From positions 1,922,001 through 1,986,000 of the forward strand of contig NZ_CP040695.2 in assembly GCF_005954645.2 (NCBI RefSeq): a DNA stretch of 64,000 nucleotides, written 5' to 3'. Under the pieces are notes generated by a model, which saw nothing but the letters and a program-made list of their open reading frames with translations, did not search any database and had not been told where the DNA came from. The translations under genes and the position numbers were made by a program. The stretch is from Nocardioides sp. S-1144 (GTDB taxonomy: Bacteria; Actinomycetota; Actinomycetes; Propionibacteriales; Nocardioidaceae). This document shows, in pieces, positions 18,698-30,306 of this stretch; position 1 is the first letter of the stretch, and every line of letters begins with the position of its first letter.

Positions 18698-19528
18698 TCA
18701 GACCGGGCAGGCCGCGACGGGCAGCTGGGCGGGGCCCTGGATGAAGATGTTGGAGATGTAGCCGGCGACCGGGCTCGAGATCCGCGCCCAGCGGTCGTTG
18801 GTGTAGCCCTCGGCGGTGACGGTCTCGCCGACCGCCTCGCAGACCACGTGGACGGTGGTCGGGGCGGCCAGCTGGCCGACCGGCGCGCCCGAGGTGTCGG
18901 GGGTCGGGCGCACGTTCACGTTCGAGACCCACGTCTGGAACGGCGTCCCCGCGGGCGGCTCCGGGGGAGTGCCGCCCATGGCGAGCGCCACGTCGGCCCG
19001 CATCGCGTCGAGGTCGATGAACGACGGGTCGATCTTGCCGCTGGTGCTGGTCTCGCGGTGGCCGCGGGCGTGCGAGGCGTCGCGACCGAGGTGGGCCAGC
19101 ACCGCCGCCGTCGCGGCGACCGACGCGTCGTACTGGGCCTGGGTCATCTCCTGGACCTGGCCGCCGCCGCCGTCGCCGGCGTAGTCGATCTCCCACCCGA
19201 TCATCAGCGTGTTGCCGTCGCCGGACGGGATCGGGCCCGAGCCGCGGCTGGCGCCGGCGTGGTTGGCTCGGTTGCCGCTGATGACGTGGAAGACGCCGTG
19301 GTGGTCCACGAGGGCCTGGCACAGGGGGCCGGGCAGGTCGGCGCGGCCGTTGATGCACACGTTCAGCGCGGGCGCGGGGTTGGTGGCGCTGCTCGGCGCC
19401 GCGGTGTGGTGCCACAGGACGCCGATCGGGGCGAACCCGGAGCCGGCGCTGCGAGCCATCCAGTCGCCCTCCTCGACGACCTGCACCCCCGCCCCGCGCA
19501 GGACGTCAGCGAGCCACGAGATCGCCAC
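18698..19528 (-). CDS. N-acetylmuramoyl-L-alanine amidase with C-terminal SH3-like domain
   Basis: 276 residues. The amidase_2/PGRP-like fold spans about residues 30-175: VLWHHTAA carries the first zinc histidine, and HARGHRETSTSGKIDPSFIDL carries the later His and metal/catalytic residues. Residues about 195-270 look like a bacterial SH3 domain (VNVRPTPDTSGAPVGQL). It cleaves the amide between muramic acid and the stem peptide. No signal peptide is visible in this frame, as in phage endolysins, but no phage genes are nearby. The preceding ORF, which carries a Tat signal, overlaps its start by 23 bases. Confidence 0.85.
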   Translation of the reverse strand: MAISWLADVLRGAGVQVVEEGDWMARSAGSGFAPIGVLWHHTAAPSSATNPAPALNVCINGRADLPGPLCQALVDHHGVFHVISGNRANHAGASRGSGPIPSGDGNTLMIGWEIDYAGDGGGGQVQEMTQAQYDASVAATAAVLAHLGRDASHARGHRETSTSGKIDPSFIDLDAMRADVALAMGGTPPEPPAGTPFQTWVSNVNVRPTPDTSGAPVGQLAAPTTVHVVCEAVGETVTAEGYTNDRWARISSPVAGYISNIFIQGPAQLPVAACPV

Positions 19529-19721
19529 GGGTCACCGCCCCGCTCTCGATGAGGTCGGCCAGGCACTCGGCGAGCTCCCCGCCGTCCGCGCCGGCCGCGG
19601 GAGGCCGGGCGAGCAGCAGCGGCGCCGCCCCCACGGCGCCGAGGCCGAGCAGGACGTGGCGGCGGTGGGGCCGGGGCCGGACGGGTGGGCTGCCTGCTTC
19701 GTGGGACGCCATGCAGGTCAT
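19506..19721 (-). CDS. Small Tat-signal protein overlapping the amidase gene
   Basis: 71 residues (68 if the internal ATG at 19712 is used). Residues 20-45 form a twin-arginine signal: HRRHVLLGLG followed by a hydrophobic stretch and an Ala-rich cleavage region (PPAAGA). Only about 25 residues (ELAECLADLIESGAVTRGDL) remain after cleavage. It overlaps the amidase start in a different frame. It may be a real coupled small exported protein, or the detached signal peptide of the amidase separated by a frameshift. No ribosome-binding site is evident, so expression is uncertain. Confidence 0.55.
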   Translation of the reverse strand: MTCMASHEAGSPPVRPRPHRRHVLLGLGAVGAAPLLLARPPAAGADGGELAECLADLIESGAVTRGDLVAR

Positions 19722-19806
19722 GTCAGCACGGATCGCCCGCGCCGTGACGGGGGGATTCCCTTGACCTCGCCCCGGACGGCGACCCGGCCCGGCCCCACGA
19801 CCGGCC

Positions 19807-21969
<2,163 letters not shown>

Positions 21970-22048
21970 TCGGCCGATGATAGGGCGCGCAATGATAGGC
22001 AGGACGCAGCGGCTCACCGGCCGCGCGAGGGCAGGGGAGAGGAACGAC

Positions 22049-22828
22049 ATGGCGGAGTTCGTGCGGCTCGAGGTCAGCGACGGCGTCGGCACCATCCGGC
22101 TGGACCGGCCGAAGATGAACGCGATCAGCGTCCAGGTCCAGCACGAGCTGCGGGCCGCGGCCGCCGAGGCGACCGAGCGCGACGACGTCCGGGCCGTGGT
22201 CGTGTACGGCGGCGAGCGGGTCTTCGCCGCCGGCAACGACGTCAAGGAGATGGCCGGGCTCTCCCACGCCGAGATGGTCAAGCTCTCCGCGTCGGTCTCC
22301 TCGGCCGTGACGGCCGTGGCGCGGATCCCCAAGCCCGTGGTCGCGGCGATCACCGGCTACGCGCTCGGCGGGGGCTGCGAGCTCGCGCTGGCCGCCGACG
22401 TCCGGATCGCCGCCGACGACGCCACGCTCGGTCAGCCCGAGGTGCTGCTCGGCATCATCCCCGGCGCCGGCGGCACCCAGCGGCTCGCCCGGCTGGTCGG
22501 ACCGAGCCGGGCCAAGGACATCATCTTCACCGGCCGGTTCGTCAAGGCCGAGGAGGCGCTCGCGATCGGCCTGGTCGACCGCCTGGTCCCGGCGGCCGAG
22601 GTCCACGACGCCGCCCTGGCCTGGGCCGCGCAGTTCTCCTCGGCCGCCGCGCTCGCGCTCCGCGCGGCCAAGGAGAGCATCGACCGGGGGCTGGAGACCG
22701 ACCTGGAGACCGGCCTCGAGATCGAGCGCCAGCAGTTCGCCGCGCTCTTCGCGACCGAGGACCGCACCCGCGGGATGACCTCGTTCGTCGAGAGCGGGCC
22801 GGGCCGGGCCACCTTCGTCGGGCGCTGA
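22049..22828 (+). CDS. Enoyl-CoA hydratase/isomerase family protein
   Basis: 259 residues, full crotonase fold. The oxyanion-hole segments are FAAGNDVKEM and ITGYALGGGCELALAADVR, and the catalytic glutamate region reads GQPEVLLGIIPGAGGTQRL. It hydrates trans-2-enoyl-CoA in beta-oxidation or a related route. A GGAGAGGA ribosome-binding site precedes the ATG. The frame extends upstream but that part is antisense to glgX. Its proximity to etfBA suggests fatty acid oxidation. Confidence 0.93.
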   Translation: MAEFVRLEVSDGVGTIRLDRPKMNAISVQVQHELRAAAAEATERDDVRAVVVYGGERVFAAGNDVKEMAGLSHAEMVKLSASVSSAVTAVARIPKPVVAAITGYALGGGCELALAADVRIAADDATLGQPEVLLGIIPGAGGTQRLARLVGPSRAKDIIFTGRFVKAEEALAIGLVDRLVPAAEVHDAALAWAAQFSSAAALALRAAKESIDRGLETDLETGLEIERQQFAALFATEDRTRGMTSFVESGPGRATFVGR

Positions 22829-22911
22829 CGGCGGGTCGTCCGGGGGCGTATCTATCCGCGTCACCGTGTGACAGTCTTCACCCGCGACGAGGCCCGACCC
22901 GGAGGACCGAC

Positions 22912-23331
22912 ATGACTGACGAGAAGACCACGACCGACGCGCCGCGGCGGGAGTCGGCCGCGCCCGAGGCCGGCGACGACACGACGTCCACCGACCGGGG
23001 CCGTAGCCTTCCCGGCATGGACCTGGCGAAGCTGCGGATCGCGCTGGCGCGCGCGCTCTGGGCGGTCTGCGTGCTCTTCGCCCTGATCCTGGCCTCGGCG
23101 GTGCTGATGATCGCGCTGGAGGCCAACCCCGCCAACGACCTGGTCCGCTTCGTCGTCGACCGGGCCGACGACGTCGACCTCGGCTTCTTCGACCTCAGCA
23201 ACCCGATCAAGGACTTCGACACCGCGCTGGCCGAGACCCAGGACACCAAGACCGCGCTCTTCAACTACGGCATCGCCGCGATCGTCTGGCTGGTCGTCGG
23301 CCGCATCGTCGACCGGCTCGTGCGCCCCTGA
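22912..23331 (+). CDS. Small membrane protein of unknown function
   Basis: 139 residues, family not recognised. Residues 1-35 are acidic and Thr/Asp-rich; two transmembrane helices are seen at about 50-70 (ALWAVCVLFALILASAVLMI) and 115-135 (YGIAAIVWLVVGRIVDRLV). A loop of about 45 mostly acidic residues (FVVDRADDVDLGFFDL) lies between. A GGAGGA ribosome-binding site sits just before the ATG. It lies between the enoyl-CoA hydratase and etfBA in the same orientation but with gaps, so an operon is possible but unproved. Confidence 0.8.
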   Translation: MTDEKTTTDAPRRESAAPEAGDDTTSTDRGRSLPGMDLAKLRIALARALWAVCVLFALILASAVLMIALEANPANDLVRFVVDRADDVDLGFFDLSNPIKDFDTALAETQDTKTALFNYGIAAIVWLVVGRIVDRLVRP

Positions 23332-23486
23332 GCGGCTCCGTCGTCGGATGTGGCGCACGTCGCACCCGTGTGCCCTAGGTGCGGGTGGTCCCACCGTGTT
23401 GACTCGGCGGTAACCTGCCAACGTCGCATCATCCGGGCCCCCGGCCCGCCGAGTGCATCAGGAGGGGCCCTCCGGGCCACACCACC

Positions 23487-24296
23487 ATGAACATTGTCGT
23501 CTGTGTGAAGTACGTGCCCGACGCCACCGCCGACCGGCGGTTCGAGTCGGACAACACCGTGGACCGGGTCGGCGTCGACGGGCTGCTGTCGGAGCTCGAC
23601 GAGTACGCCGTCGAGCAGGCCCTGCAGCTGAAGGAGAAGCGCGAGGGCGAGGACGTCACCGTCACCGCGCTCTGCGTCGGCCCCGAGAAGGCGCTGGACG
23701 CCGTCCGCAAGGCCCTGCAGATGGGCGCCGACCAGGGCGTCCACGTCAGCGACGAGGCGATCGCCGGGTCCGACTACGCCGCGACGTCGCTCGTGCTGGC
23801 CAAGGCCGTGGAGAAGATCGGCGCCACGCTCGAGGACGGGAAGGTCGACCTCGTCGTGTGCGGCATGGCCTCCACCGACGCCTCGGGCTCCGTCGTCCCG
23901 GCGATGCTCGCCGAGCGGCTCGGTCTCCCGCAGGTCACCTTCGCCTCGGTCATCGAGACCCAGGGCGACCAGGTCCGCATCAAGCGCGACGGCGACACCG
24001 CCACCGAGGTGATCGGCGGCACGATGCCGCTGGTGCTCTCGGTGACCGACCAGTCCGGCGAGGCCCGCTACCCCTCGTTCAAGGGGATCATGGCGGCCAA
24101 GAAGAAGCCGCTGGAGACCTACAGCCTCGCCGACATCGGCCTCGAGGCCGACCAGGTCGGCCTGTCGGTCGCCTGGAGCGAGGTCACCGACACCACCGAG
24201 CGGCCCCCGCGGACCGCCGGCGAGATCGTCAAGGACGAGGACGGCTCGGGCGCCTCGGCGCTCACCGAGTTCCTCGCGTCCAAGAAGTTCATCTGA
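23487..24296 (+). CDS. etfB: Electron transfer flavoprotein beta subunit
   Basis: 269 residues. The start MNIVVCVKYVPD, the segment LVVCGMASTDASGSVVPAML and the C-terminal region match EtfB/FixA. With EtfA it forms the FAD/AMP-containing ETF that collects electrons from acyl-CoA dehydrogenases and passes them to the quinone pool via ETF:quinone oxidoreductase. The nearest strong purine stretch (AGGAGG, about 23460) is some 21 nt away, so initiation is not by a classic close ribosome-binding site. etfA follows after 33 nt. Confidence 0.96.
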   Translation: MNIVVCVKYVPDATADRRFESDNTVDRVGVDGLLSELDEYAVEQALQLKEKREGEDVTVTALCVGPEKALDAVRKALQMGADQGVHVSDEAIAGSDYAATSLVLAKAVEKIGATLEDGKVDLVVCGMASTDASGSVVPAMLAERLGLPQVTFASVIETQGDQVRIKRDGDTATEVIGGTMPLVLSVTDQSGEARYPSFKGIMAAKKKPLETYSLADIGLEADQVGLSVAWSEVTDTTERPPRTAGEIVKDEDGSGASALTEFLASKKFI

Positions 24297-24329
24297 GCCG
24301 GCCCGGGTACAGGAAGAGAGCGAACCAAC

Positions 24330-25283
24330 ATGTCTGAGGTCCTGGTGCTCGTCGACCACGTCGACGGAGCCGTCCGCAAGCCCACCCTCGAGCTGCTCGC
24401 GCTCGCCAAGAAGCTCGGCGAGCCCGCCGCGGTCTTCATCGGCGGCGCCGACAAGGCCGCCGGTGCCACCGAGAAGCTGAAGGCGTTCGGCGCCGAGAAG
24501 GTGTACGTCGTCGACGACACCGAGGTCAAGGGCTACCTCGTGGTGCCCAAGGTCGAGGTGCTCCAGCAGCTCGCCGAGAAGAGCTCGCCGGCGGCGATCC
24601 TCCTGGTCTCGGGCTACGAGGGCAAGGAGATCGCCGGGCGCCTGGCGATCCGCCTCGAGTCCGGCATCATCACCGACGCCGTCGACGTCGCCGACGACGG
24701 CACCACCACGCAGTCGGTCTTCGCCGGCAACTTCACCGTGCAGGCGAAGGTCACCCGCGGCACCCCGATCATCACGGTCAAGCCCAACTCCGCCACGCCC
24801 GACGAGACGGCCGGAGCCGGCACGGTCGAGGAGTTCGTCCCCACGATCTCCGACGCCGCCAAGACGGCCCAGATCGTCGCGTCGCAGCCCCGCAAGGCGA
24901 CCGGTCGGCCCGAGCTGACCGAGGCCGCCATCGTGGTCTCCGGCGGCCGGGGCACCGGCGGCGACTTCGCCCCGATCGAGGGCCTGGCCGACGCGCTCGG
25001 CGCCGCGGTGGGCGCCTCGCGCGCCGCCGTCGACTCCGGCTGGATGCCGCACAGCTTCCAGGTCGGGCAGACCGGCAAGGTCGTCTCGCCGCAGCTCTAC
25101 GTCGCCAACGGCATCTCCGGTGCGATCCAGCACCGCGCCGGCATGCAGACCTCGAAGACGATCGTCGCGGTCAACAAGGACGACGAGGCCCCGATCTTCG
25201 AGCTCGTCGACTTCGGCGTGGTGGGCGACCTGCACCAGGTCCTGCCGGCCGCCACCGAGCAGATCGAGGCCAAGAAGGGCTAG
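24330..25283 (+). CDS. etfA: Electron transfer flavoprotein alpha subunit
   Basis: 317 residues. The C-terminal FAD-binding domain shows [40 protein letters not shown], and the conserved ending around [23 protein letters not shown]. It is the partner of EtfB in the upstream gene. AGGAAGAG about 10 nt upstream serves as ribosome-binding site. Its stop codon overlaps the last codon of the convergent membrane-protein gene by 4 bases. Confidence 0.97.
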   Translation: MSEVLVLVDHVDGAVRKPTLELLALAKKLGEPAAVFIGGADKAAGATEKLKAFGAEKVYVVDDTEVKGYLVVPKVEVLQQLAEKSSPAAILLVSGYEGKEIAGRLAIRLESGIITDAVDVADDGTTTQSVFAGNFTVQAKVTRGTPIITVKPNSATPDETAGAGTVEEFVPTISDAAKTAQIVASQPRKATGRPELTEAAIVVSGGRGTGGDFAPIEGLADALGAAVGASRAAVDSGWMPHSFQVGQTGKVVSPQLYVANGISGAIQHRAGMQTSKTIVAVNKDDEAPIFELVDFGVVGDLHQVLPAATEQIEAKKG

Positions 25284-25768
25284 TCGCCCGGATCGGTTCC
25301 CGACCGACGCCCCGTCGACCTCGCGGTCGGCGGGGCGTCGTCGCGTCCACCGTCGTCGCGGCCCCCCGGCACGGACCGGCCGTGCCGGAAGGCCAGGACG
25401 ACGAGCACCAGCAGCGAGGTGCCGATCGCGACCCAGACCGCCACCAGGTCGACGGTGGCGGTGCCGGGGCGCGCGACCCGGTCGCGGGCCAGCAGCGCGC
25501 AGACCACGGTGAGGCCGCTGACCAGCGCCAGCCCGTGCGGTCGTCTCGAGCCCCGCACGGCCCCCGCGACGGCGGCGACCAGCAGGGCGGCCGAGGCCAG
25601 CCAGAAGAACGTCGCGGCGAGCTGGACCCGGCCGGGGTCGAGCGCGCTGGTCGTGGTCACGTCGTCGGTGAGGCGGTTCTCGAGCACGACGACCAGGCCC
25701 GCGACGGGCAGCAGCGCGGTCAGCGCGAGGTGGGCGAGCACGAGGGGGTTCGGCGCGGGTGGGGCCAT
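25280..25768 (-). CDS. Four-helix membrane protein of unknown function
   Basis: 162 residues, family not recognised. Four hydrophobic helices are visible ([77 protein letters not shown]) followed by a charged C-terminal tail rich in Arg and Asp. The gene is convergent with etfA and divergent from proA. The ATG at 25768 precedes Pro-rich MAPPAPNP; there is no clear ribosome-binding site. Long in-frame extension upstream is antisense to proA and rejected. Confidence 0.7.
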   Translation of the reverse strand: MAPPAPNPLVLAHLALTALLPVAGLVVVLENRLTDDVTTTSALDPGRVQLAATFFWLASAALLVAAVAGAVRGSRRPHGLALVSGLTVVCALLARDRVARPGTATVDLVAVWVAIGTSLLVLVVLAFRHGRSVPGGRDDGGRDDAPPTARSTGRRSGTDPGD

Positions 25769-25837
25769 GGCCTCGATGCTGCCCGGGGAGCGGCCGTCCA
25801 CACCCGGGGCGCTCCCGGGCTCACTAGGCTGGCGCGG

Positions 25838-27136
25838 GTGAGCACCCTCCAGAACCTTGGCGACCGGACCGACGTCGTGCCCGCCGGCGACCCGACCGAC
25901 GTCGTCCGCGCCCTGGCCGAGCGGGCCCGGGAGGCCTCCCACGAGCTCGCGCTGGCGACCCGCGCGACCAAGGACGCCGCCCTGCACGCGATGGCCGAGG
26001 CCCTCCTGGCCCGCGGCGACGAGCTCCTGGCCGCCAACGCCGAGGACGTGGCCCGCGCCGAGGCGGCCGGCACGCCCCCGAACGTCGTCGACCGGCTCCG
26101 CCTCACCGACGAGCGGCTCGTCGCGATGGCGCAGGGCCTGCGCGACGTGGCCGGGCTGCCCGACCCGGTCGGGGAGGTGGTGCGGGGCAGCACCCTGGCC
26201 AACGGGCTCGAGCTGCGTCAGGTGCGGGTGCCGTTCGGGGTGGTCGGGATGATCTACGAGGCACGCCCCAACGTCACCGCCGACGCCGCCGGGATCTGCC
26301 TGAAGTCCGGCAACGCCGTCCTCCTGCGCGGCTCCTCGAGCGCGGCCTCCTCCAACGCCGCGATCCTCGCCGTGCTCCGGGACGCCGTCGCGGGCGCGGG
26401 CCTGCCGGCCGACGTCGTCCAGCTGGTGCCGGCCGGGAGCCGCGAGACCGTCACCGCGCTGATGCGCGCCCGCGGGCTGGTCGACGTCCTGGTCCCGCGC
26501 GGCGGCGCCGGCCTGATCAGGAGCGTCGTGGAGGGCTCGACGGTGCCGGTGATCGAGACCGGCGTCGGCAACTGCCACGTCTACGTCGACGCCGCCGCCG
26601 ACCTCGACCGCGCGCTGGCGGTCGTGCTCAACTCCAAGACCCACCGCACGAGCGTCTGCAACTCCGCCGAGTCGCTCCTGGTGCACGCCGACCTCGTCGA
26701 CACCTTCCTGCCCACCGTCGTCGCCGCGCTCCAGGACGCCGGGGTCGTCGTGCACGGCGACGAGACGGTCGCGCGGCTGCCCGGCGTCGAGCCGGCCACC
26801 GACGAGGACCACGCCCGCGAGTACCTGTCGATGGACATCTCCGCGGCCGTCGTCGCCGACGTCGACGGCGCCATCGCCCACATCCGGCGCTTCTCCAGCG
26901 GCCACACCGAGGCCATCCTCACCCGCGACCAGGACGCCGCCCGGCGCTTCGTCGCGGCGGTCGACTCGGCCGCGGTGCTGGTCAACGCCAGCACCCGGTT
27001 CACCGACGGCGGGGAGTTCGGCTTCGGCGCCGAGATCGGGATCAGCACCCAGAAGCTGCACGCACGCGGCCCGATGGGCCTGCCCGAGATGACCTCCACC
27101 AAGTACGTCGTCACCGGCGAGGGCCACGTGCGCTGA
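25838..27136 (+). CDS. proA: Gamma-glutamyl phosphate reductase
   Basis: 432 residues. Signatures include [17 protein letters not shown] and [20 protein letters not shown] with the catalytic cysteine, plus [20 protein letters not shown]. It reduces gamma-glutamyl phosphate to glutamate semialdehyde in proline synthesis. TAGGCT at 25825-25830, 7 nt before the GTG, fixes the start and predicts a leaderless message. proB is not in the window. Confidence 0.97.
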   Translation: MSTLQNLGDRTDVVPAGDPTDVVRALAERAREASHELALATRATKDAALHAMAEALLARGDELLAANAEDVARAEAAGTPPNVVDRLRLTDERLVAMAQGLRDVAGLPDPVGEVVRGSTLANGLELRQVRVPFGVVGMIYEARPNVTADAAGICLKSGNAVLLRGSSSAASSNAAILAVLRDAVAGAGLPADVVQLVPAGSRETVTALMRARGLVDVLVPRGGAGLIRSVVEGSTVPVIETGVGNCHVYVDAAADLDRALAVVLNSKTHRTSVCNSAESLLVHADLVDTFLPTVVAALQDAGVVVHGDETVARLPGVEPATDEDHAREYLSMDISAAVVADVDGAIAHIRRFSSGHTEAILTRDQDAARRFVAAVDSAAVLVNASTRFTDGGEFGFGAEIGISTQKLHARGPMGLPEMTSTKYVVTGEGHVR

Positions 27137-27166
27137 CCCGGACCCCGTCGGGGATAGGGTTCGGGC

Positions 27167-27787
27167 GTGCCAGACGGGACCCGCTCCACCCACGCCGACG
27201 CGGCGGACGAGCGACTCTGGACCGGAGCCACGATCATCACCTTCGTCCGCACGGTCGCGGCCCTCGCGCTGTGCCTGGTCGGGGTGTGGCAGGAGGAGCT
27301 GGTCTGGCTCGTCGTCGGGCTGGGCGTCTACTGGGCCGGCGACAGCCTCGACGGCGCCTGGGCGCGGTGGTTCGACTGCGAGACGCGCATCGGCGCGGTC
27401 GTCGACATGCTCTGCGACCGGCTCAACTGCGCCGCGTTCTACCTCGGCTTCGCCGCCCTGCAACCCGAGATGCTGCTGCCGGTGGCGGTCTACCTGTTCG
27501 AGTTCCTGGTCGTCGACTTCTTCCTGTCGCTGGCCTTCCTCGCCTGGCCGATCCGCAGCCCCAACTACTTCTACGAGGTCGACCGGCGCATCTACACCTG
27601 GAACTGGTCGAAGCCGGCCAAGGCGGTGAACTCCTCGCTGTTCGCCGTGCTGCTCCTGGTCACCGGCTGGTGGTGGCTCGGCCTGGTCATCGCGATCGCG
27701 CTGCTGGGCCTCAAGTGCGTGTCGCTGCGGTGGCTGCTGCAGCTGGGGCTCCCGGTCCCGCAGCGGCAGCCGCAGGCGACCCGGTAG
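27167..27787 (+). CDS. CDP-alcohol phosphatidyltransferase family protein
   Basis: 206 residues with several transmembrane helices. The family motif DGxxARx8Gx3Dx3D is present as DGAWARWFDCETRIGAVVDM followed by LCD. Such enzymes transfer phosphatidyl groups from CDP-diacylglycerol to an alcohol such as inositol, inositol phosphate or glycerol phosphate; the acceptor cannot be assigned. TAGGGT at 27155-27160, 6 nt before the GTG, supports a leaderless start. The VTT-like gene follows after 6 nt. Confidence 0.9.
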   Translation: MPDGTRSTHADAADERLWTGATIITFVRTVAALALCLVGVWQEELVWLVVGLGVYWAGDSLDGAWARWFDCETRIGAVVDMLCDRLNCAAFYLGFAALQPEMLLPVAVYLFEFLVVDFFLSLAFLAWPIRSPNYFYEVDRRIYTWNWSKPAKAVNSSLFAVLLLVTGWWWLGLVIAIALLGLKCVSLRWLLQLGLPVPQRQPQATR

Positions 27788-27793
27788 CGAGCC

Positions 27794-28258
27794 GTGTTCC
27801 TCGCCCTGCTCAGCATGTTCGGGCTCAGCATCGCCTCGGCCCTGCTGCCGTTCCTGCCGATCGAGGCCTTCATCATCGGCGGCGCCGCGGCCAACCCCGG
27901 CACGGCGGCCTCGATCGCCCTGGGGGTCGCGGCCGGCGCGGGCGCGACCATCGGCAAGGTGGTCTGGTACGAGGTCGCTCGCCGGGGCATCAGCTCGTCG
28001 TGGGCGCAGAAGAAGCTCTCCGCGCCGAAGGTCAAGGCCGGCTACGAGCGGTGGACCGCCCGGATGGAGGGCCGGCCCGTGTACGCCGGCGCGGTGATGT
28101 TCGTGGCCGCGTCGGTCGGGCTGCCGCCGCTGCTGGTGATGTCGTTCGTCGCCGGCCTGCTCAAGATGCCGATGTGGGTCTTCCTCCCCACGGTCCTCGT
28201 CGGCCGCTCCATCCGCTTCTCGCTGCTCTTCCTCGGCGCCGACTTCGCCTTCCACTGA
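27794..28258 (+). CDS. VTT/DedA-like small membrane protein
   Basis: 154 residues. The segment FLPIEAFIIGGAAANPG and the later hydrophobic pair (VMFVAASVGLPPLLVMSFVA) resemble the SNARE-associated/VTT (YqaA-type) fold found in lipid-related membrane proteins. Three or four transmembrane helices flank a basic cytoplasmic loop (WAQKKLSAPKVKAGYERW). It lies 6 nt behind the phosphatidyltransferase gene, consistent with a shared role in membrane lipid handling. GTG start; assignment is from pattern only. Confidence 0.75.
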   Translation: MFLALLSMFGLSIASALLPFLPIEAFIIGGAAANPGTAASIALGVAAGAGATIGKVVWYEVARRGISSSWAQKKLSAPKVKAGYERWTARMEGRPVYAGAVMFVAASVGLPPLLVMSFVAGLLKMPMWVFLPTVLVGRSIRFSLLFLGADFAFH

Positions 28259-28292
28259 CGGGTTCGAGGGGGCCGGGCGATAGGGTGGGCGC

Positions 28293-28460
28293 ATGACGCT
28301 GAGCACCATCGCCGCCCTCGCCACCTCCGTGGCCGCCGAGACCGAGGCGCACGGCGAGCCCGCCGTCCACCCCTACGTGGTGGGCGCGATCGCGCTGGCC
28401 ATCCTGCTGGGTCTGCTGGGTGCCTTGATGGCCTTCGGCGGGGGACGCGAGCACAGCTGA
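28293..28460 (+). CDS. 55-residue single-pass membrane protein
   Basis: A short ORF with strong support: TAGGGT at 28281-28286 is 6 nt before the ATG, and the stop is 2 nt before nadD. The N-terminal half is Ala/Thr/Glu-rich with histidines ([13 protein letters not shown]), followed by one transmembrane helix ([20 protein letters not shown]) and a short tail GGGREHS. No family is recognised. It is probably cotranscribed with nadD-rsfS and its promoter likely drives that operon. Confidence 0.75.
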   Translation: MTLSTIAALATSVAAETEAHGEPAVHPYVVGAIALAILLGLLGALMAFGGGREHS

Positions 28461-28462
28461 GC

Positions 28463-29092
28463 ATGTCTGCCCCGGTGCCGGCCCGTCGGCGGGTCGGCGT
28501 GATGGGCGGCACGTTCGACCCCATCCACCACGGCCACCTGGTCGCGGCGTCCGAGGCGCAGTCGTGGTTCGACCTCGACGAGGTCGTCTTCGTGCCGACC
28601 GGTCGCCCGTGGCAGAAGTCCGACCGCGAGGTCTCCCCGGCCGAGCACCGGTACCTGATGACGGTCGTGGCCACCGCGGCGAACCCGCGCTTCCGGGTCT
28701 CGCGGGTCGACATCGACCGCGACGGGCCGACGTACACGATCGACACGCTGCGCGACCTCGGCGAGCAGCACCCCGACGCCGACCTGTTCTTCATCACCGG
28801 CGCCGACGCGCTGGCCGACATCTTCAGCTGGCGCGACCACGAGCGCCTCTTCGACCTCGCCCACTTCGTCGGCTGCACCCGCCCGGGCGCCGACCTCGAG
28901 GCGAGCACCGTGGCTGCCATCCCGCAGGACCGGGTCACCCTCCTCGAGGTGCCCGCGCTCGCCATCAGCTCCACCGACTGCCGCGACCGGCAGCGCCAGG
29001 GCCGACCCGTCTGGTACCTCGTGCCCGACGGGGTCGTCCAGTACATCACCAAGCACGGCCTCTACCCGAGGCCCCAGGGAGACACAGCATGA
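28463..29092 (+). CDS. nadD: Nicotinate-nucleotide adenylyltransferase
   Basis: 209 residues. The nucleotidyltransferase signature is [20 protein letters not shown], with [15 protein letters not shown] and a late ISSTDCR motif (ISSTxxR class). It converts nicotinate mononucleotide to deamido-NAD. The ATG at 28463 is the first codon after the 55-residue gene. The stop overlaps the rsfS start (ATGA). Confidence 0.96.
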   Translation: MSAPVPARRRVGVMGGTFDPIHHGHLVAASEAQSWFDLDEVVFVPTGRPWQKSDREVSPAEHRYLMTVVATAANPRFRVSRVDIDRDGPTYTIDTLRDLGEQHPDADLFFITGADALADIFSWRDHERLFDLAHFVGCTRPGADLEASTVAAIPQDRVTLLEVPALAISSTDCRDRQRQGRPVWYLVPDGVVQYITKHGLYPRPQGDTA

Positions 29093-29466
29093 CCGCCACC
29101 GACCACGCCCTCGAGCTCGTCGTCGCCGCCGCCCGCGCGGCCAGCGACAAGCTCGCCCAGCAGATCATCGCCTTCGACGTCAGCGAGCAGCTCGCGATCA
29201 CCGACGCCTTCGTGCTGGCCTCGGCGACCAACGACCGCCAGGTCAAGGCCATCGTCGACGCCGTCGAGGACAAGCTGCGCGAGATCGGCGCCAAGCCGAT
29301 CCGCCGCGAGGGCGAGCGCGACGGCCGCTGGGTGCTCATCGACTACGGCGAGATCGTCGTCCACGTGCAGCACGAGGAGGAGCGGGAGTTCTACGCCCTC
29401 GAGCGGCTGTGGCGCGACTGCCCGGCCATCAAGCTCCCCGACGACGTCACCGCCTCGCAGCGGTGA
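29089..29466 (+). CDS. rsfS: Ribosome silencing factor
   Basis: 125 residues, the RsfS/DUF143/Iojap family: [20 protein letters not shown], then [20 protein letters not shown] and the ending [12 protein letters not shown]. It binds ribosomal protein uL14 and blocks subunit joining in starvation. The start overlaps the nadD stop and its own stop overlaps the next GTG, a strictly coupled cluster found in many Actinobacteria. Confidence 0.96.
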   Translation: MTATDHALELVVAAARAASDKLAQQIIAFDVSEQLAITDAFVLASATNDRQVKAIVDAVEDKLREIGAKPIRREGERDGRWVLIDYGEIVVHVQHEEEREFYALERLWRDCPAIKLPDDVTASQR

Positions 29467-30137
29467 GCGCCCCGGCCGCAGACCCGGGCACCGACCCCGC
29501 CACCAACCAGGTCGGCGGTCGCACGCTGGTGCTGCTGCGGCACGGGCGGACCGCCTGGAACCACGAGGGCCGCGTGCAGGGCCAGCTCGACGTCAGCCTC
29601 GACGACCACGGCCGTGACCAGGCCGCCCGCGTCGGCCCCGTCGTGGCCGCCCTGGCGCCGAGCCTGGTGTGGTGCAGCGACCTGGCCCGCACCCGCGAGA
29701 CCGTCGCCCCGCTGGCCGCGGCCACCGGCCTGCCGGTCACCTACGACAAGCGGCTGCGCGAGTTCTACTTCGGCGAGTACGAGGGCTGGTCACACGCCGA
29801 GTTCGAGGCCCGGGACGCCGTCGCGTTCCAGGCCCTGCGGCGCGGCGACTACGACCACGTCCCGGCGGCCGAGCCGACCGCCGCGGTCCGCGAGCGGATG
29901 GTCGAGGTGCTCGGCGAGCTGCTGGCCGCCCTCGGGCCCGGCCAGACCGGCGTGGCCGTCAGCCACGGCGCCGCCATCCGGGTCGCCACGGTGGCCCTGC
30001 TCGGCTGGCCCGACGCGCTGACCCACACCCTGCGTGGCGTCGACAACTGCGGCCGCGTCGAGCTGGTGGAGACGTCGGAGGGCACCGGTCCGGGCGGGCC
30101 GGCGCTGCGTCTCCAGGCCTACAACCGCACGGTCTGA
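29463..30137 (+). CDS. Histidine phosphatase, GpgP-like
   Basis: 224 residues. The phosphohistidine motif is LVLLRHGRTAWN, the acidic catalytic segment FGEYEGWSH, and the second histidine AVSHGAAIRVA. Position directly behind nadD-rsfS matches mycobacterial glucosyl-3-phosphoglycerate phosphatase (GpgP), which suggests, but does not prove, that activity. The GTG overlaps the rsfS stop (GTGA). Confidence 0.9.
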   Translation: MSAPAADPGTDPATNQVGGRTLVLLRHGRTAWNHEGRVQGQLDVSLDDHGRDQAARVGPVVAALAPSLVWCSDLARTRETVAPLAAATGLPVTYDKRLREFYFGEYEGWSHAEFEARDAVAFQALRRGDYDHVPAAEPTAAVRERMVEVLGELLAALGPGQTGVAVSHGAAIRVATVALLGWPDALTHTLRGVDNCGRVELVETSEGTGPGGPALRLQAYNRTV

Positions 30138-30227
30138 CGCGCTTCGGCGGACCCGATTTCGCATCCGCCGGAGGCGTTGGCTAAAGTACTCCGCGTTGCC
30201 CGGTCACACGATCGGGCGGCGTCCTTC

Positions 30228-30300
30228 GGGGGTGTGGCGCAGCTGGTAGCGCACCTGCATGGCATGCAGGGGGTCAGGGGTTCGAGTCCCCTCACCTCCA
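30228..30300 (+). tRNA. tRNA-Ala (anticodon GGC)
   Basis: The acceptor arms 30228-30234 (GGGGGTG) and 30293-30299 (CACCTCC) pair, with one G-U. The anticodon stem CCTGC/GCAGG encloses loop ATGGCAT, giving anticodon GGC for alanine. The T arm AGGGG-TTCGAGT-CCCCT is complete. CCA is not encoded. TAAAGT at 30182-30187 is a likely -10 box. Confidence 0.97.
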
Positions 30301-30306
30301 CCGGAG

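Noticed and set aside
18698..19528. Prophage remnant suggested by the endolysin-like amidase
   Set aside because: No other phage gene, integrase or attachment repeat is nearby and neighbours are glucan genes.
23461..23473. GGAGGG/CCCTCC dyad with the purine stretch upstream of etfB
   Set aside because: The stretch is more than 20 nt from the start codon, so sequestration control is not supported.
30300..30303. Encoded CCA end of tRNA-Ala
   Set aside because: The bases read ACCG, so CCA is not encoded and must be added after transcription.
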